Positions 34,558 to 44,187 of a stretch of DNA of 64,000 nt are shown piece after piece. The position numbers were made by a program, and so were the translations under genes. The stretch's first letter is position 1, and every line of letters begins with the position of its first letter. Under the pieces are notes generated by a model that saw only the letters and a program-made list of their open reading frames with translations, ran no database searches and was not told where the DNA came from. The stretch comes from Flagellimonas algicola (lineage in GTDB: Bacteria > Bacteroidota > Bacteroidia > Flavobacteriales > Flavobacteriaceae), in assembly GCF_005937185.1 (NCBI RefSeq), contig NZ_VCNI01000003.1, positions 62,001-126,000 on the forward strand, written 5' to 3'.

Positions 34558-34631
34558 TGACCACGGTAGGATTCAAACCTACGACCGCTGGAGCCGAAAT
34601 CCAGTGCTCTATTCAGCTGAGCTACGTGGCC
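34558..34631 (-). tRNA. tRNA-Arg (anticodon TCG)
   Basis: A 74-base cloverleaf on the minus strand. The acceptor stem GGCCACG pairs with CGTGGTC (one G-T), followed by discriminator A; CCA is not encoded. The D-arm contains GCTCAGCTGAATAGAGC. The anticodon arm is CTGGA-TTTCGGC-TCCAG, giving anticodon TCG for CGA/CGN arginine codons. The T-arm is GTAGG-TTTGAAT-CCTAC (the T-loop has GTTTGAATC in place of GTTCGAATC). Confidence 0.95.
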
Positions 34632-34639
34632 AATTTATT

Positions 34640-35092
34640 TTATGAACTCAATTTTGCCTTAACAATACTGGAAATGGTCTTTCCGTCTGCCTGACCAGCC
34701 AATTCCTTGGAAACCATCCCCATTACTTTCCCCATATCTTTCATTCCTTCTGCACCTACCGCATCAATAGTCTGTACAACCACCTTTTCAATTTCCTCTT
34801 CAGTCAATTGTTCGGGCAAAAACTTTTCAATTATTGCAACTTGGGCAAGCTCAGGAGCGGCTAAATCGGCTCTTCCCTGTTCGGTAAAGATGGTAGCACT
34901 GTCTTTTCGCTGTTTTACCAACTTCTGCACCAATTTAATCTCATCTTCCTCAGAAAGCTCTCCTCCACCACCTTTGTCGGTTTTAGCCAACAAGATTGCA
35001 GATTTTATGGCGCGTAACGACTCAAGGGCAACAGTATCTTTAGCCTTCATTGCTACTTTCATTTCTGTCATCACTTGTTCCTGCAAACTCAT
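34640..35092 (-). CDS. GatB/YqeY domain protein
   Basis: A 150-residue single-domain YqeY protein: N-terminal helices (SLQEQVMTEMKVAMKAKDTVALESLRAIKSAI), then KQRKDSATIFTEQGRADLAAPELAQVAIIEKFLPEQL and the C-terminal MGKVMGMVSKELAGQADGKTISSIVKAKL typical of the GatB tail domain. It may act on tRNA or aminoacyl-tRNA, but its role as a free protein is not established. It follows ftsZ, as in many flavobacteria, but a terminator separates them. tRNA-Arg lies 8 bases downstream. Confidence 0.92.
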   Translation of the reverse strand: MSLQEQVMTEMKVAMKAKDTVALESLRAIKSAILLAKTDKGGGGELSEEDEIKLVQKLVKQRKDSATIFTEQGRADLAAPELAQVAIIEKFLPEQLTEEEIEKVVVQTIDAVGAEGMKDMGKVMGMVSKELAGQADGKTISSIVKAKLSS

Positions 35093-35119
35093 AATCCAAT
35101 TTATTTTGGGCTGCGAAGA

Positions 35120-35157
35120 TAAAAAATAAACCCGAAAGTTTCTTAACCATCGGGCTT
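35120..35157 (-). terminator. Terminator of the dcw cluster after ftsZ
   Basis: On the minus strand AAGCCCGA (35157-35150) pairs with TCGGGTTT (35135-35128), one G-T pair, followed by ATTTTTT. It lies about 38 bases beyond the ftsZ stop codon and ends the division and cell wall operon. Confidence 0.75.
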
Positions 35158-35194
35158 ATCATTTCCATTTAAAATGGATACAATTTAAACACTA

Positions 35195-37159
35195 CTAATC
35201 AACATTATCGTGCAAAAAGGAGTTGTTGGAACGCAACTGCATTTCGTCATTGCTATCCTCACTCAATGTGGTGCGGGAAACCTTTTGCTCTTTAGGGGTA
35301 TCTGATAAATCTACCCCCTGCCTTTTGTAGGCAGGCTGCTTCTCTATTTCATCTATGCTGTTTCGATTATTTTGAAACTTATAATTGAAGTTTTTAAGTT
35401 TTTTTCTGCGTTCATCCGCCCTATCCTTCAGCATATCACTGATAGAGCTATTGAACGGGTCTTGATCTCCCGAGGCATTATCTCCTGTAGAAGCTTGAGG
35501 CTTTATGGTCTTCTTTTCAAAAACCAACTCGTTTTCCACCAATTTAGGCTCATGAGTTTCGGCAACGGACTTTGCACCTGTCAGTTGCGTCTCCAGTTCC
35601 ATATACTCCTCCAAATCGTATCGGGTTTCACCTTCCTTCTTGTATTCCAACACGGGTTTTACCTCCACATACTCCTCTACATCAATTTCTTTGATGGTGT
35701 CGTCATCCAAATCGAAGGTAATAGTATGCTGGGGTTCATCTTCCTCTGGCTCAATGGCATTCAATGGCATATCAAAGGTCAAAGCAAATTGATCTTCTTC
35801 GGCTTTTGGAGCCACGACTTCTGGATCAACCACTTCGATATCATTTAGGATACTTTTGGCTTCAATAATCACAAAATCATCCTCTACGTTTTCTGAAACT
35901 ACTTCCTCGTAGAAAACATTAAAGTTTCTGATGTAATTGGAAGTTGGAATCAAATCCGACTCCACTTCTTGGGGAACCGGTTCAGGCTCACCAATTTCTT
36001 CCTCCATATCCAAGGTATGCCGCACTACTTCAGGTTCTTCTTTAACTAGTGGTTTTTCCAATTTAATCTCTTGTACTGATGTGGCCTCAGGGGTCAAGTC
36101 TTGTTCGGCGGTTTGCTCATCTTCCAAGGTATAGAACACTTTTTTGCTTTCAGTGTTCACAATATGGTCCTGCTGATCCACATTAAAACCGGTAGCAATT
36201 ACGGTTACCGCAATGGCATCACCCAAGTTCTCATCTTCCCCAACACCCATAATAATATTGGCACTATGACCTGCTTCAATCTGGATGAAGTCGTTGATTT
36301 CCCCAATTTCGTCAATGGTAATTTCTTGTGTTCCCGAAACAATGAGCAATAGCACATTTTTGGCTCCATTAATCTTGTTATCATTCAACAATGGAGAATC
36401 CAAGGCTTTCATAATTGCCTCACTAGCCCTTGCAGACCCGGATGCCGTGGAAGAGCCCATTATGGCCGTACCACTGTTGGAAAGCACCGTTTTTGCATCC
36501 CTAAGGTCAATATTTTGTGTGTAATGATGTGTAATAACTTCGGCAATACCCCTCGCTGCCGTCGCCAACACCTCATCTGCTTTAGAAAAACCTGCCTTGA
36601 ACCCTAAATTTCCGTAAACTTCACGGAGCTTGTTGTTGTTGATCACAATCAACGAATCCACATTGGCCCGTAATTTTTCTATTCCAGCTTGTGCCTGTTT
36701 GTTACGCATGGCTCCTTCAAACTGAAATGGTATGGTCACGATCCCTACGGTAAGCACGTCCATCTCCCTGGCTACCTTGGCAATGATTGGGGCAGCACCT
36801 GTCCCCGTTCCACCGCCCATTCCCGCGGTTATAAATGCCATTTTGGTATTGCTTTCCAGCATACCCTTAACCTCTTCCATACTTTCCAATGCAGCTTGCT
36901 CACCAATTTCTGGATTGGCTCCAGCTCCCAATCCTTCCGTTAGGGAAACCCCCAACTGGATTTTATTGGGAATTGGACTGTTTTGCAGGGCTTGTGCATC
37001 TGTATTGCAGATGACAAAGTCCACGCCGTTGATTCCGGCCTGGAACATGTGATTGATGGCGTTTCCACCACCTCCACCTACGCCGATTACCTTAATTACG
37101 TTGCTCTTGTTTTTGGGGAGATCAAAAGCGATGTTGTCAAATTCGGTGCTCTTACTCAT
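35195..37159 (-). CDS. ftsZ: Cell division protein FtsZ with extended C-terminal linker
   Basis: Tubulin-like GTPase forming the division ring. The GTPase core covers about residues 18-330, with the tubulin signature GGGTGTG at 115-121 and the synergy loop region EINDFIQIEAG. The protein is 654 residues, far longer than the usual 350-450, because of an acidic linker of about 300 residues rich in Glu, Asp, Val and Pro. The end (NSFLHDNVD) fits the C-terminal conserved peptide that binds FtsA and other partners. Last gene of the dcw cluster; 29 bases separate it from ftsA. Confidence 0.98.
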   Translation of the reverse strand: MSKSTEFDNIAFDLPKNKSNVIKVIGVGGGGGNAINHMFQAGINGVDFVICNTDAQALQNSPIPNKIQLGVSLTEGLGAGANPEIGEQAALESMEEVKGMLESNTKMAFITAGMGGGTGTGAAPIIAKVAREMDVLTVGIVTIPFQFEGAMRNKQAQAGIEKLRANVDSLIVINNNKLREVYGNLGFKAGFSKADEVLATAARGIAEVITHHYTQNIDLRDAKTVLSNSGTAIMGSSTASGSARASEAIMKALDSPLLNDNKINGAKNVLLLIVSGTQEITIDEIGEINDFIQIEAGHSANIIMGVGEDENLGDAIAVTVIATGFNVDQQDHIVNTESKKVFYTLEDEQTAEQDLTPEATSVQEIKLEKPLVKEEPEVVRHTLDMEEEIGEPEPVPQEVESDLIPTSNYIRNFNVFYEEVVSENVEDDFVIIEAKSILNDIEVVDPEVVAPKAEEDQFALTFDMPLNAIEPEEDEPQHTITFDLDDDTIKEIDVEEYVEVKPVLEYKKEGETRYDLEEYMELETQLTGAKSVAETHEPKLVENELVFEKKTIKPQASTGDNASGDQDPFNSSISDMLKDRADERRKKLKNFNYKFQNNRNSIDEIEKQPAYKRQGVDLSDTPKEQKVSRTTLSEDSNDEMQLRSNNSFLHDNVD

Positions 37160-37188
37160 GACAGTTGTGTTTCGTTTTAATGGGGTTA

Positions 37189-38505
37189 TTATTCTGCGTT
37201 ATCCAAAAAGTCCTTTAATTTCTCAGACCATTTGTCAAATATCGATTTGCGTTCTTTATGGGAAGTGCTTCCCGAATGTTCCTGACCTACCAACACTTTC
37301 TCCTCTTCAAGAACTGCTTCTTCTTCAACTATTTGCTGTCGGTTGTTGGTTTCCAGCGCATTCATCAACAATCCAACAGCTGTGGCATACAATGGGCTGG
37401 CAATTTCCTCATCGGAATCGCCGGCCAAATGTTCATTGGGATACCCAATACGGGTGTCCATTCCCGTAATATATTCCACCAATTGCTTTAAATGTTTCAA
37501 CTGGCTTCCACCACCGGTTAAAACTATTCCGGCAATGAGTTTCTTCTTTTGCTCTTCGTGGCCATAATTTTTTATTTCCACGTAAACCTGCTCCACAATC
37601 TCCACTACCCGGGCGTGAATAATCTTGGAAAGGTTTTTTAGGGTAATTTCCTTAGGCTCTCTACCTCTTAATCCGGGAATAGAAACAATTTCATTGTCCT
37701 TGTTTTCACCTGGCCATGCAGATCCAAATTTCATTTTTAACAGTTCTGCCTGCTTTTCAATGATGGAACAACCTTCCTTGATATCTTCGGTAATTACGTT
37801 TCCTCCAAAAGGAATCACAGAGGTGTGTCGAATGATACCATCCTTGAAAATGGCCAAATCCGTAGTTCCACCTCCTATATCGATTAAAGCAACCCCTGCT
37901 TCTTTTTCTTCCTGACTCAAAACGGCTTCCGCAGAGGCCAAGGGCTCTAAGGTGATGTTTCCCAAATCGAGTCCTGCACTTTTAATACAGCGTCCAATAT
38001 TCTTGATGGAGGATACCTGCCCTACCACCACATGGAAATTGGCTTCCAATCGGCCGCCATACATTCCTTTTGGTTCCTTAATTTCGGATTGACCATCCAC
38101 TTTGTATTCCTGTGGCAATACATGGATAATTTCTTCTCCGGGAAGCATGACCAATTTGTACACTTGGTTGCACAGTTTTTCCAAATCATCATCATCTATG
38201 ACTTCTTCAGAATTGGGACGGGTGATATAGTCGCTATGCTGAAGGCTTCTTATATGTTGCCCTGCAATACCCACGACAACCGATCCAATTTTAAGACCCG
38301 AATTCAACTCTGCCTGTTCAACTGCTTGTTGGATAGAAGAAATGGTTTGGGTTATGTTGTTGACCACCCCACGGTGCACACCCAAACTTTTGGATCTGCC
38401 GGTTCCTAAAATTTCAATTTTTCCGTAATCATTTTCCCTTCCAATGATCGCTACGATCTTGGTAGTTCCAATGTCCAATCCAACTGAATAATTCCCCTGT
38501 TCCAT
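37189..38505 (-). CDS. ftsA: Cell division protein FtsA
   Basis: Actin-like protein that tethers FtsZ to the membrane. The 438 residues have the actin-type phosphate 1 motif (GLDIGTTKIVAIIG, about 9-22), the SHS2 insertion (about 85-160), phosphate 2 (LIDIGGGTTDLAIF) and the adenosine motif (GIVLTGGGSQL). After an acidic Glu-rich linker the C-terminus is an amphipathic helix (KSIFDKWSEKLKDFL) that serves as membrane-targeting sequence. It lies 3 bases after ftsQ. Confidence 0.97.
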   Translation of the reverse strand: MEQGNYSVGLDIGTTKIVAIIGRENDYGKIEILGTGRSKSLGVHRGVVNNITQTISSIQQAVEQAELNSGLKIGSVVVGIAGQHIRSLQHSDYITRPNSEEVIDDDDLEKLCNQVYKLVMLPGEEIIHVLPQEYKVDGQSEIKEPKGMYGGRLEANFHVVVGQVSSIKNIGRCIKSAGLDLGNITLEPLASAEAVLSQEEKEAGVALIDIGGGTTDLAIFKDGIIRHTSVIPFGGNVITEDIKEGCSIIEKQAELLKMKFGSAWPGENKDNEIVSIPGLRGREPKEITLKNLSKIIHARVVEIVEQVYVEIKNYGHEEQKKKLIAGIVLTGGGSQLKHLKQLVEYITGMDTRIGYPNEHLAGDSDEEIASPLYATAVGLLMNALETNNRQQIVEEEAVLEEEKVLVGQEHSGSTSHKERKSIFDKWSEKLKDFLDNAE

Positions 38506-38508
38506 ATT

Positions 38509-39228
38509 TTAAATTTTGGTACAAACCACTTGATTGCTGAATTCTAAACTTACTACTGCATATTTCTCCAAGGATTTATCCTTGGCAGCTTTTGCATAAA
38601 AGGCCATAAAATTTTTGAACTTCTCATCGAGGTTCTCAACCCCGCCCAAATTCACTACAAAATTCTCTAGGCGGAATTTGAGTTGATATTTCCCTTCTTC
38701 CTCAATGTGTATTCCGATGACATTTTTCCTAAGAAAATCGTCTTCGTTGATATAATTCAAAATGACATAGGCATCCTCCAAGGTTTTCCCCGTAATCTTT
38801 CCTGTAATTATGGGCACCCTTGCGGAATGGTGCTTGGACAACGGCATGCGTTCTCCCAGATCATCCAAATAAAATTTGGAGACTCCCTCTACCCTTCCAA
38901 TTGGTTTTCGCTGAACAATCTTGGATATAAGTTCCCCGTTTACAGTAAGATAGACTTGGGCATTTTTCACCATGTCATTGGACCGTAATACTTCCTCTAT
39001 GGTATTCAAAACTAATTGTTCTTTAGCCCTATTTTTTATGGTGCCATAATTTTGTATTAACAATTTATTAACTGAGGCCTCCGTCAGATATAAGTTGTTG
39101 TCTCCCAAAAATTTAATGGATATATCGTCTATTGTTTTTTGGTCACTCCTATAATCAGCAAATCCGTACAAGCCGATAATCACCATACCCAAAAATCCCA
39201 GTTTTATGTTGTTCCAGTTAACTCGCAT
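38509..39228 (-). CDS. ftsQ: Cell division protein FtsQ
   Basis: About 239 residues from the ATG at 39228, chosen because it gives a short cytoplasmic N-terminus before the membrane helix (IKLGFLGMVIIGLYGFADY); an upstream frame to 39273 would overlap murC much more. The periplasmic part has a POTRA-like domain (ISIKFLGDNNLYLTEASVNKLL) and an FtsQ beta domain (AQVYLTVNGELISKIVQRKPIGRV). FtsQ links FtsB/L to the divisome. It overlaps the murC end by 11 bases. Confidence 0.92.
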   Translation of the reverse strand: MRVNWNNIKLGFLGMVIIGLYGFADYRSDQKTIDDISIKFLGDNNLYLTEASVNKLLIQNYGTIKNRAKEQLVLNTIEEVLRSNDMVKNAQVYLTVNGELISKIVQRKPIGRVEGVSKFYLDDLGERMPLSKHHSARVPIITGKITGKTLEDAYVILNYINEDDFLRKNVIGIHIEEEGKYQLKFRLENFVVNLGGVENLDEKFKNFMAFYAKAAKDKSLEKYAVVSLEFSNQVVCTKI

Positions 39229-40570
39229 AGGCCAATTCTTTTTTGATTTTGGAAACCTCCAATCCAATATCACCAGCTCCCATGGTCACCAAAACCCCCG
39301 TTTTACTTTGTTTTATCTCATCTATTAATTCTGATTTAGAAATCAATTTTTTTCTTGGATTTTCAATTTTATCCAACAACCATTTTGACGTAATTCCCTG
39401 AATGGGCTCTTCCCTTGCTGGGTAGATTTCCAACAAGAATATGATATCAAACTTGGAGAGGCTTTTAGCAAAATCATCTCCAAAATCTTGGGTTCTTGAA
39501 AATAAATGGGGCTGAAATATAGCCGTCACTTCTTCCCCTGGATGCATTTCCCGAATAGCATCATAAACCGCAATAATTTCCGTGGGATGATGTGCATAAT
39601 CATCAATAAAGACAAAATCGCTTTTCTTGATTTGGTACGAAAAGCGTCGCTGCACGCCTTTAAAGGTTCCCAAAGCTTCAGCAAGACGATGCGGAGGGGA
39701 ACCGGCCTGCATCGCCATTGCAAAAGCAGCTAATCCATTGAGCAGGTTATGCCTGCCCGGTTTATTGAAACGGACTTGCCTTACCACTTCAGCTGGGGTA
39801 ATCAAGTCAAAAATGTAGGTGCCTCGTTCAATTGAAATATTTTCTATTCTATAGTCTGAATTGTCATCAATACCATAGGTGTATCCGTTCAAGGGCAAGC
39901 CATTTCTAACGAATAATTGTCCGCCTGGCTTTACTTTGGCTACAAACTCCTGAAAAGATTTATGTAATTCCTCCTTGGTTCCGTAGATATCCAAATGATC
40001 TGCATCCATAGAGGTTACGCAGGCCACATTGGGCGACAGCTGTAAAAATGATCGGTCAAACTCATCGGCCTCCACCACGGCATGGGACGTACCTTCCAAC
40101 ACAAAATTGCTATTGAAATCCTCCGAAATGCCCCCTAAAAATGCCACCAAAGGCGTACCTGTTTCCTTCAGCAAATGAGCCAAAATGCATGAGGTGGTGG
40201 TTTTTCCATGCGTTCCGGCCACTGCAAAGCAAAAGGTATCTTTGGTGATAATTCCCAGTACTTCCGATCGCTTTTTCACCTCAAAACCGTTTCTTTTGAA
40301 ATACTGCAATTGCGAATGCGAATCTGGAACTGCTGGAGTATATACCACAAGTGTGTTTTCCGGATTCTTGAAGAGGTCAGGAATTAAATACACTTCGTCC
40401 TTAAAATGAACAAAAATTTCGCTTTCAATCAATTCATCGGTGATGGGCGATTGTGCTTTGTCGTATCCCATTACGTTCTTGTCAACATACTTGAAATAGC
40501 GGGCCAAGGCAGACATTCCAATGCCTCCTATGCCAATAAAAAAGACGTTATCTATGTCCTTCAAATTCAT
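39218..40570 (-). CDS. murC: UDP-N-acetylmuramate-L-alanine ligase
   Basis: Adds L-Ala to UDP-MurNAc, the first peptide step of peptidoglycan synthesis. The 450 residues show the Mur-ligase layout: N-terminal UDP-binding [14 protein letters not shown] (about 14-27), ATP P-loop GTHGKTTTS (about 116-124), the central [10 protein letters not shown] and HLDIYGT, and the C-terminal domain beginning [12 protein letters not shown]. The gene overlaps murG by 4 bases and ftsQ by 11, so translation is coupled. Confidence 0.97.
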   Translation of the reverse strand: MNLKDIDNVFFIGIGGIGMSALARYFKYVDKNVMGYDKAQSPITDELIESEIFVHFKDEVYLIPDLFKNPENTLVVYTPAVPDSHSQLQYFKRNGFEVKKRSEVLGIITKDTFCFAVAGTHGKTTTSCILAHLLKETGTPLVAFLGGISEDFNSNFVLEGTSHAVVEADEFDRSFLQLSPNVACVTSMDADHLDIYGTKEELHKSFQEFVAKVKPGGQLFVRNGLPLNGYTYGIDDNSDYRIENISIERGTYIFDLITPAEVVRQVRFNKPGRHNLLNGLAAFAMAMQAGSPPHRLAEALGTFKGVQRRFSYQIKKSDFVFIDDYAHHPTEIIAVYDAIREMHPGEEVTAIFQPHLFSRTQDFGDDFAKSLSKFDIIFLLEIYPAREEPIQGITSKWLLDKIENPRKKLISKSELIDEIKQSKTGVLVTMGAGDIGLEVSKIKKELAYAS

Positions 40571-41655
40571 TTGAGCAACTTTTCAATTTCGTCAACAATA
40601 TGTTCGGTGGCCTTTGGCAAAGCCAGTTTTTTAATATTCGAGCTTAGCTCAGCTTGTTTCCCCTCTGATTCCGTCAAATCCCGAAAAACGGCTTCAAACT
40701 GGGATTCCAATTCTGCTTCCTTCAATAGAACGGCCGCATTTTTGGACGTCAACGCCTGTGCGTTTTTGGTTTGGTGATCTTCTGCCACGTTGGGCGAGGG
40801 AATAAAAATCACCGGTTTGCCCACCAGACACAATTCTGACACAGAACTGGCTCCCGATCGGGAAATAATAAAATCTGCTGCGCTATAGGCATGGTCCATT
40901 TTATTGATGAATGCCATGACCCTAACGGTATCAGAATCGTAATTTTTGTAGTCATCATGGTACAGTTTCCCGCATTGCCACAATAGCTGCACATTTTGTT
41001 GTTTAAAAAAATCGAGTTGCTGTTCTATCAACTGATTGATGCGTCTAGCACCTAAACTTCCGCCAAGAATCAATACCGTTTTTCTTCCTTCTTTCAAACC
41101 GAAGGTTTCCAACGCCTGTTTTTGTCCTACTTCCAAATTCACCAAATCCTGCCGTACCGGATTGCCCGTTTTTACAATCTTTTCCTTCGGAAAGAACTTT
41201 TCCATTCCATCATAGGCCACACATATGCTTTGGGCCTTTCCAGCCAATAATTTGTTCGTAATTCCTGCGTAGGAGTTTTGTTCTTGAAGCACACATGGCA
41301 CCCGGGAACCTGCCGCCATTCGTAATAACGGTCCGCTGGCAAACCCCCCGGTGCCGATAGCTACATCAGGTTGAAACCTTTTTACTATGTTGCGCGCTCT
41401 CAACAAACTACTTATCAGTTTAAAGGGAAACATGAGATTTTTCAATGTCAGCTTCCGTTGTATTCCACTTATCCACAGTCCTTCTATTTTGTAGCCGGCT
41501 TGTGGCACTTTTTCCATTTCCATTTTATCCCTGGCCCCCACAAAAAGGAACTCCGCATTTGGATACCTCTTTTTTAGTTCTCCAGCTATGGCAATGGCCG
41601 GATAAATATGTCCTCCCGTACCCCCTCCAGAAAGTATAAATCTATAGTTGCCCAC
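40567..41655 (-). CDS. murG: UDP-GlcNAc:lipid I N-acetylglucosaminyltransferase MurG
   Basis: Makes lipid II at the inner face of the membrane. The 362 residues are usual for this GT28 enzyme. Motifs: N-terminal [11 protein letters not shown] (10-20), [23 protein letters not shown], and the C-terminal donor-binding region [11 protein letters not shown] and [18 protein letters not shown]. It overlaps ftsW by 14 bases and murC by 4. Confidence 0.97.
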   Translation of the reverse strand: MGNYRFILSGGGTGGHIYPAIAIAGELKKRYPNAEFLFVGARDKMEMEKVPQAGYKIEGLWISGIQRKLTLKNLMFPFKLISSLLRARNIVKRFQPDVAIGTGGFASGPLLRMAAGSRVPCVLQEQNSYAGITNKLLAGKAQSICVAYDGMEKFFPKEKIVKTGNPVRQDLVNLEVGQKQALETFGLKEGRKTVLILGGSLGARRINQLIEQQLDFFKQQNVQLLWQCGKLYHDDYKNYDSDTVRVMAFINKMDHAYSAADFIISRSGASSVSELCLVGKPVIFIPSPNVAEDHQTKNAQALTSKNAAVLLKEAELESQFEAVFRDLTESEGKQAELSSNIKKLALPKATEHIVDEIEKLLK

Positions 41656-42850
41656 TTAATACTTCTAAAGGATTGGTTTCATCTATATCATAGGATTCCT
41701 CCTCTAAATTTTCACTTTTATTGCTGGCACTCAACACAATTCCGATGGCCATACAGGTCATCCAAATAGAGGTACCCCCCATGCTTATAAGCGGTAAGGG
41801 CTGTCCCGTTACGGGAAACAACTGAACTACCACCGCCATATTGATAAAGGCCTGAAAAACGATGGGCAAGCCCACACCTATGACCAAAAGCTTGGAAAAA
41901 ATAGTCTTGGCCGAATTGGCGACCACCACAATCCGAAACAGCAATAACAAATAGAAAAACAAGAGAGCTCCCCCTCCCAACAATCCATACTCCTCAATGA
42001 TGATTGCAAAAATGAAGTCCGAAGTGCTTTGGGACAACATGTTTTTAATGACACTTTTCCCAGCTCCTTTTCCAACCACACCGCCTTCTGCAATCGCAAT
42101 TTTGGCCAAAGTCAACTGGTGCAAATCATCCTTATCCGCTTTTTCTGGGCTCCAAAAGGTTTCAATCCTGGATTTCCAGGTTGTGGCCCGCTGCCCGGGA
42201 ATCACCTCAGGAGTTTTAAAGACCACAAACATAAACATGGCCCCCAAGACCAATCCTGCTCCCAATATTGAAAAGAGGTATTTTAAAGGATACCCCCCTA
42301 AAAAGCACAAAATCAAAACCAATAAGGATATAATCGCTGCTGTCGAAAAGTTTTCGGGTAAAATCAGTAAAACAACCAATGCCGTTGGCAACCAAAGCGG
42401 TAAAATACTTTCCTTAAATGTAATGACCGTATCCTTGATTTTGGTAAGATATCTGGCCACCCAGATCATCAACACTACGGATGCCAACGTAGAGGTCTGA
42501 AAGTTTACCCCAACAAAGGGAATCTTGATCCATCTATTGGCTGTAACACCACCAATTTTGGTTTCCACTGTTAAGGTATATGCCAACAAAATCAGTACAA
42601 TGGGCAGCGCTATAATGGAAAGCCCTTTAAAGTAATGGGTAGGTATGCGATGCACCGCATAGATAATCCCGAATCCCAAAAACAGCAACACCCCGTGTTT
42701 TACTAGATGTCCAATAGTGGTACCATCATCATTTACATAGACCAAATTGGTACTGGCACTGTAAACCGGTAAAAATGAGAAAAGGGCCAGCAGGGCCACG
42801 AGTCCCCAGATGGCTTTATCCCCTTTCAGATTTTTAAATACCGATAGCAT
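41642..42850 (-). CDS. ftsW: Septal peptidoglycan polymerase FtsW (SEDS family)
   Basis: A 402-residue polytopic membrane protein with about ten hydrophobic segments. SEDS-family features include [33 protein letters not shown] and, near the C-terminal end, [29 protein letters not shown], the conserved region around the catalytic loop and final helices. FtsW polymerises lipid II together with FtsI, encoded in the same cluster. It lies 2 bases after murD. Confidence 0.95.
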   Translation of the reverse strand: MLSVFKNLKGDKAIWGLVALLALFSFLPVYSASTNLVYVNDDGTTIGHLVKHGVLLFLGFGIIYAVHRIPTHYFKGLSIIALPIVLILLAYTLTVETKIGGVTANRWIKIPFVGVNFQTSTLASVVLMIWVARYLTKIKDTVITFKESILPLWLPTALVVLLILPENFSTAAIISLLVLILCFLGGYPLKYLFSILGAGLVLGAMFMFVVFKTPEVIPGQRATTWKSRIETFWSPEKADKDDLHQLTLAKIAIAEGGVVGKGAGKSVIKNMLSQSTSDFIFAIIIEEYGLLGGGALLFFYLLLLFRIVVVANSAKTIFSKLLVIGVGLPIVFQAFINMAVVVQLFPVTGQPLPLISMGGTSIWMTCMAIGIVLSASNKSENLEEESYDIDETNPLEVLSGQL

Positions 42851-42852
42851 TT

Positions 42853-44187
42853 CTATAAATTTTTAATCGCTTTTTTAAATTGATCGCCCCGGTCCTCATA
42901 GTTTTCAAAGAGGTCAAAACTGGCACAGGCTGGTGATAGCAGTACAGAATCCCCGCGCTCTGAAATTTTATAGGCCACCTTGACCGCTTCTTCCATGGAA
43001 TAGGTCTCGACCATCAAATCAATGACATTCCCAAAGGCTTCCTTGAGCTTGGAATTATCCATCCCCAAACACACAATGGCTTTTACTTTTTCCCGCACCA
43101 ATGGCATCAATTCCGAATAATCGTTGCCTTTATCCACGCCACCCACAATCCAAACAATAGGTTTTTTGATACCGTCAAGGGCATAATAGGTAGCATTTAC
43201 ATTGGTTGCCTTGGAATCATTTACGTATTCCACATGATTGATTTTCAACACTTTTTCCAATCTATGTGGTACACCTTGGAAAGACTGGATACTCTTACGG
43301 ATAGTCTCCTTTCTCACATTCACCAATAGGGCGGCCAAGCCAGCTGCCATGGTGTTTTTTACGTTGTGCTGACCATCCAAGGCCAAAATATCTGTGCTCA
43401 TTTCCAAGGTTTTATGTTCTACATTCATCTTTATAATATTCTTATCGAGCCAAGCTCCATTTTCCTGTTTTGCCTTTAATGAAAAGGGCAATAATTTGGA
43501 TTGAACAGGGTTTTTTGCCAGCCAGTCGCCAATCACAGGGTCATCCGCATCGTAAATCAGATAATCATTGCGATCTTGGTTCATGGCAATTCTAAATTTG
43601 GAAGCGATATAGTTTTCAAACTTGTAATCGTACCTATCCAAATGATCGGGTGTGATATTGGTGATGATGGCGATGTTGGGTTTAAATTCCACAATACCGT
43701 CCAATTGGAAACTACTTATCTCCAACACATAAACATCCAACTCCTCTTGCGCCACCATTTTAGCATAGCTATCGCCAATGTTTCCTGCCATTCCTATGTA
43801 TAAACCTTCTTCCTTTAGCAGATGATAGGTCAACATTGTAGTAGTGGTTTTTCCATTACTCCCCGTAATCCCAATGAGTTTGGCATCGGTATAGTTTGAT
43901 GCAAACTCAATTTCAGATATGACAGGAATGCCTTTATTCACCAATTGCTGAACCAGGGGAACCTTATCTGGAATTCCCGGGCTTTTCATCACCAGATCAG
44001 CATTCAGAATCTTAGCTTCCGTATGCTGTCCCGACTCCCATTCAATCTCAAAATGTTCAAGAACTTTCTTATACTTTTCTTGGATTTCACCTTTATCCGA
44101 AACAAAGACTTCAAATCCCTCTTTTTGCCCCAAAATGGCAGTTCCTACACCGCTTTCTCCCCCACCAAGTACCACCAAGCGTGCCAT
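42853..44187 (-). CDS. murD: UDP-N-acetylmuramoylalanine-D-glutamate ligase
   Basis: Adds D-Glu to UDP-MurNAc-L-Ala. The 444 residues have an N-terminal Rossmann motif (LGGGESGVGTAIL), ATP loop GITGSNGKTTTT (about 110-121), the central ISSFQLD and ITPDHLDRY, and the C-terminal segment VNDSKATNVNATYYAL that binds substrate. It starts immediately after mraY (no spacer), within the coupled cluster. Confidence 0.97.
   Translation of the reverse strand: MARLVVLGGGESGVGTAILGQKEGFEVFVSDKGEIQEKYKKVLEHFEIEWESGQHTEAKILNADLVMKSPGIPDKVPLVQQLVNKGIPVISEIEFASNYTDAKLIGITGSNGKTTTTMLTYHLLKEEGLYIGMAGNIGDSYAKMVAQEELDVYVLEISSFQLDGIVEFKPNIAIITNITPDHLDRYDYKFENYIASKFRIAMNQDRNDYLIYDADDPVIGDWLAKNPVQSKLLPFSLKAKQENGAWLDKNIIKMNVEHKTLEMSTDILALDGQHNVKNTMAAGLAALLVNVRKETIRKSIQSFQGVPHRLEKVLKINHVEYVNDSKATNVNATYYALDGIKKPIVWIVGGVDKGNDYSELMPLVREKVKAIVCLGMDNSKLKEAFGNVIDLMVETYSMEEAVKVAYKISERGDSVLLSPACASFDLFENYEDRGDQFKKAIKNL

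Noticed and set aside
34111..34694. Three overlapping open frames of 79-111 codons through the tandem repeats and tRNA
   Set aside because: The repeat period (97) is not a multiple of three, so the same peptide appears in shifting frames; the last frame reads through the tRNA gene in antisense. They are by-products of the repeats.
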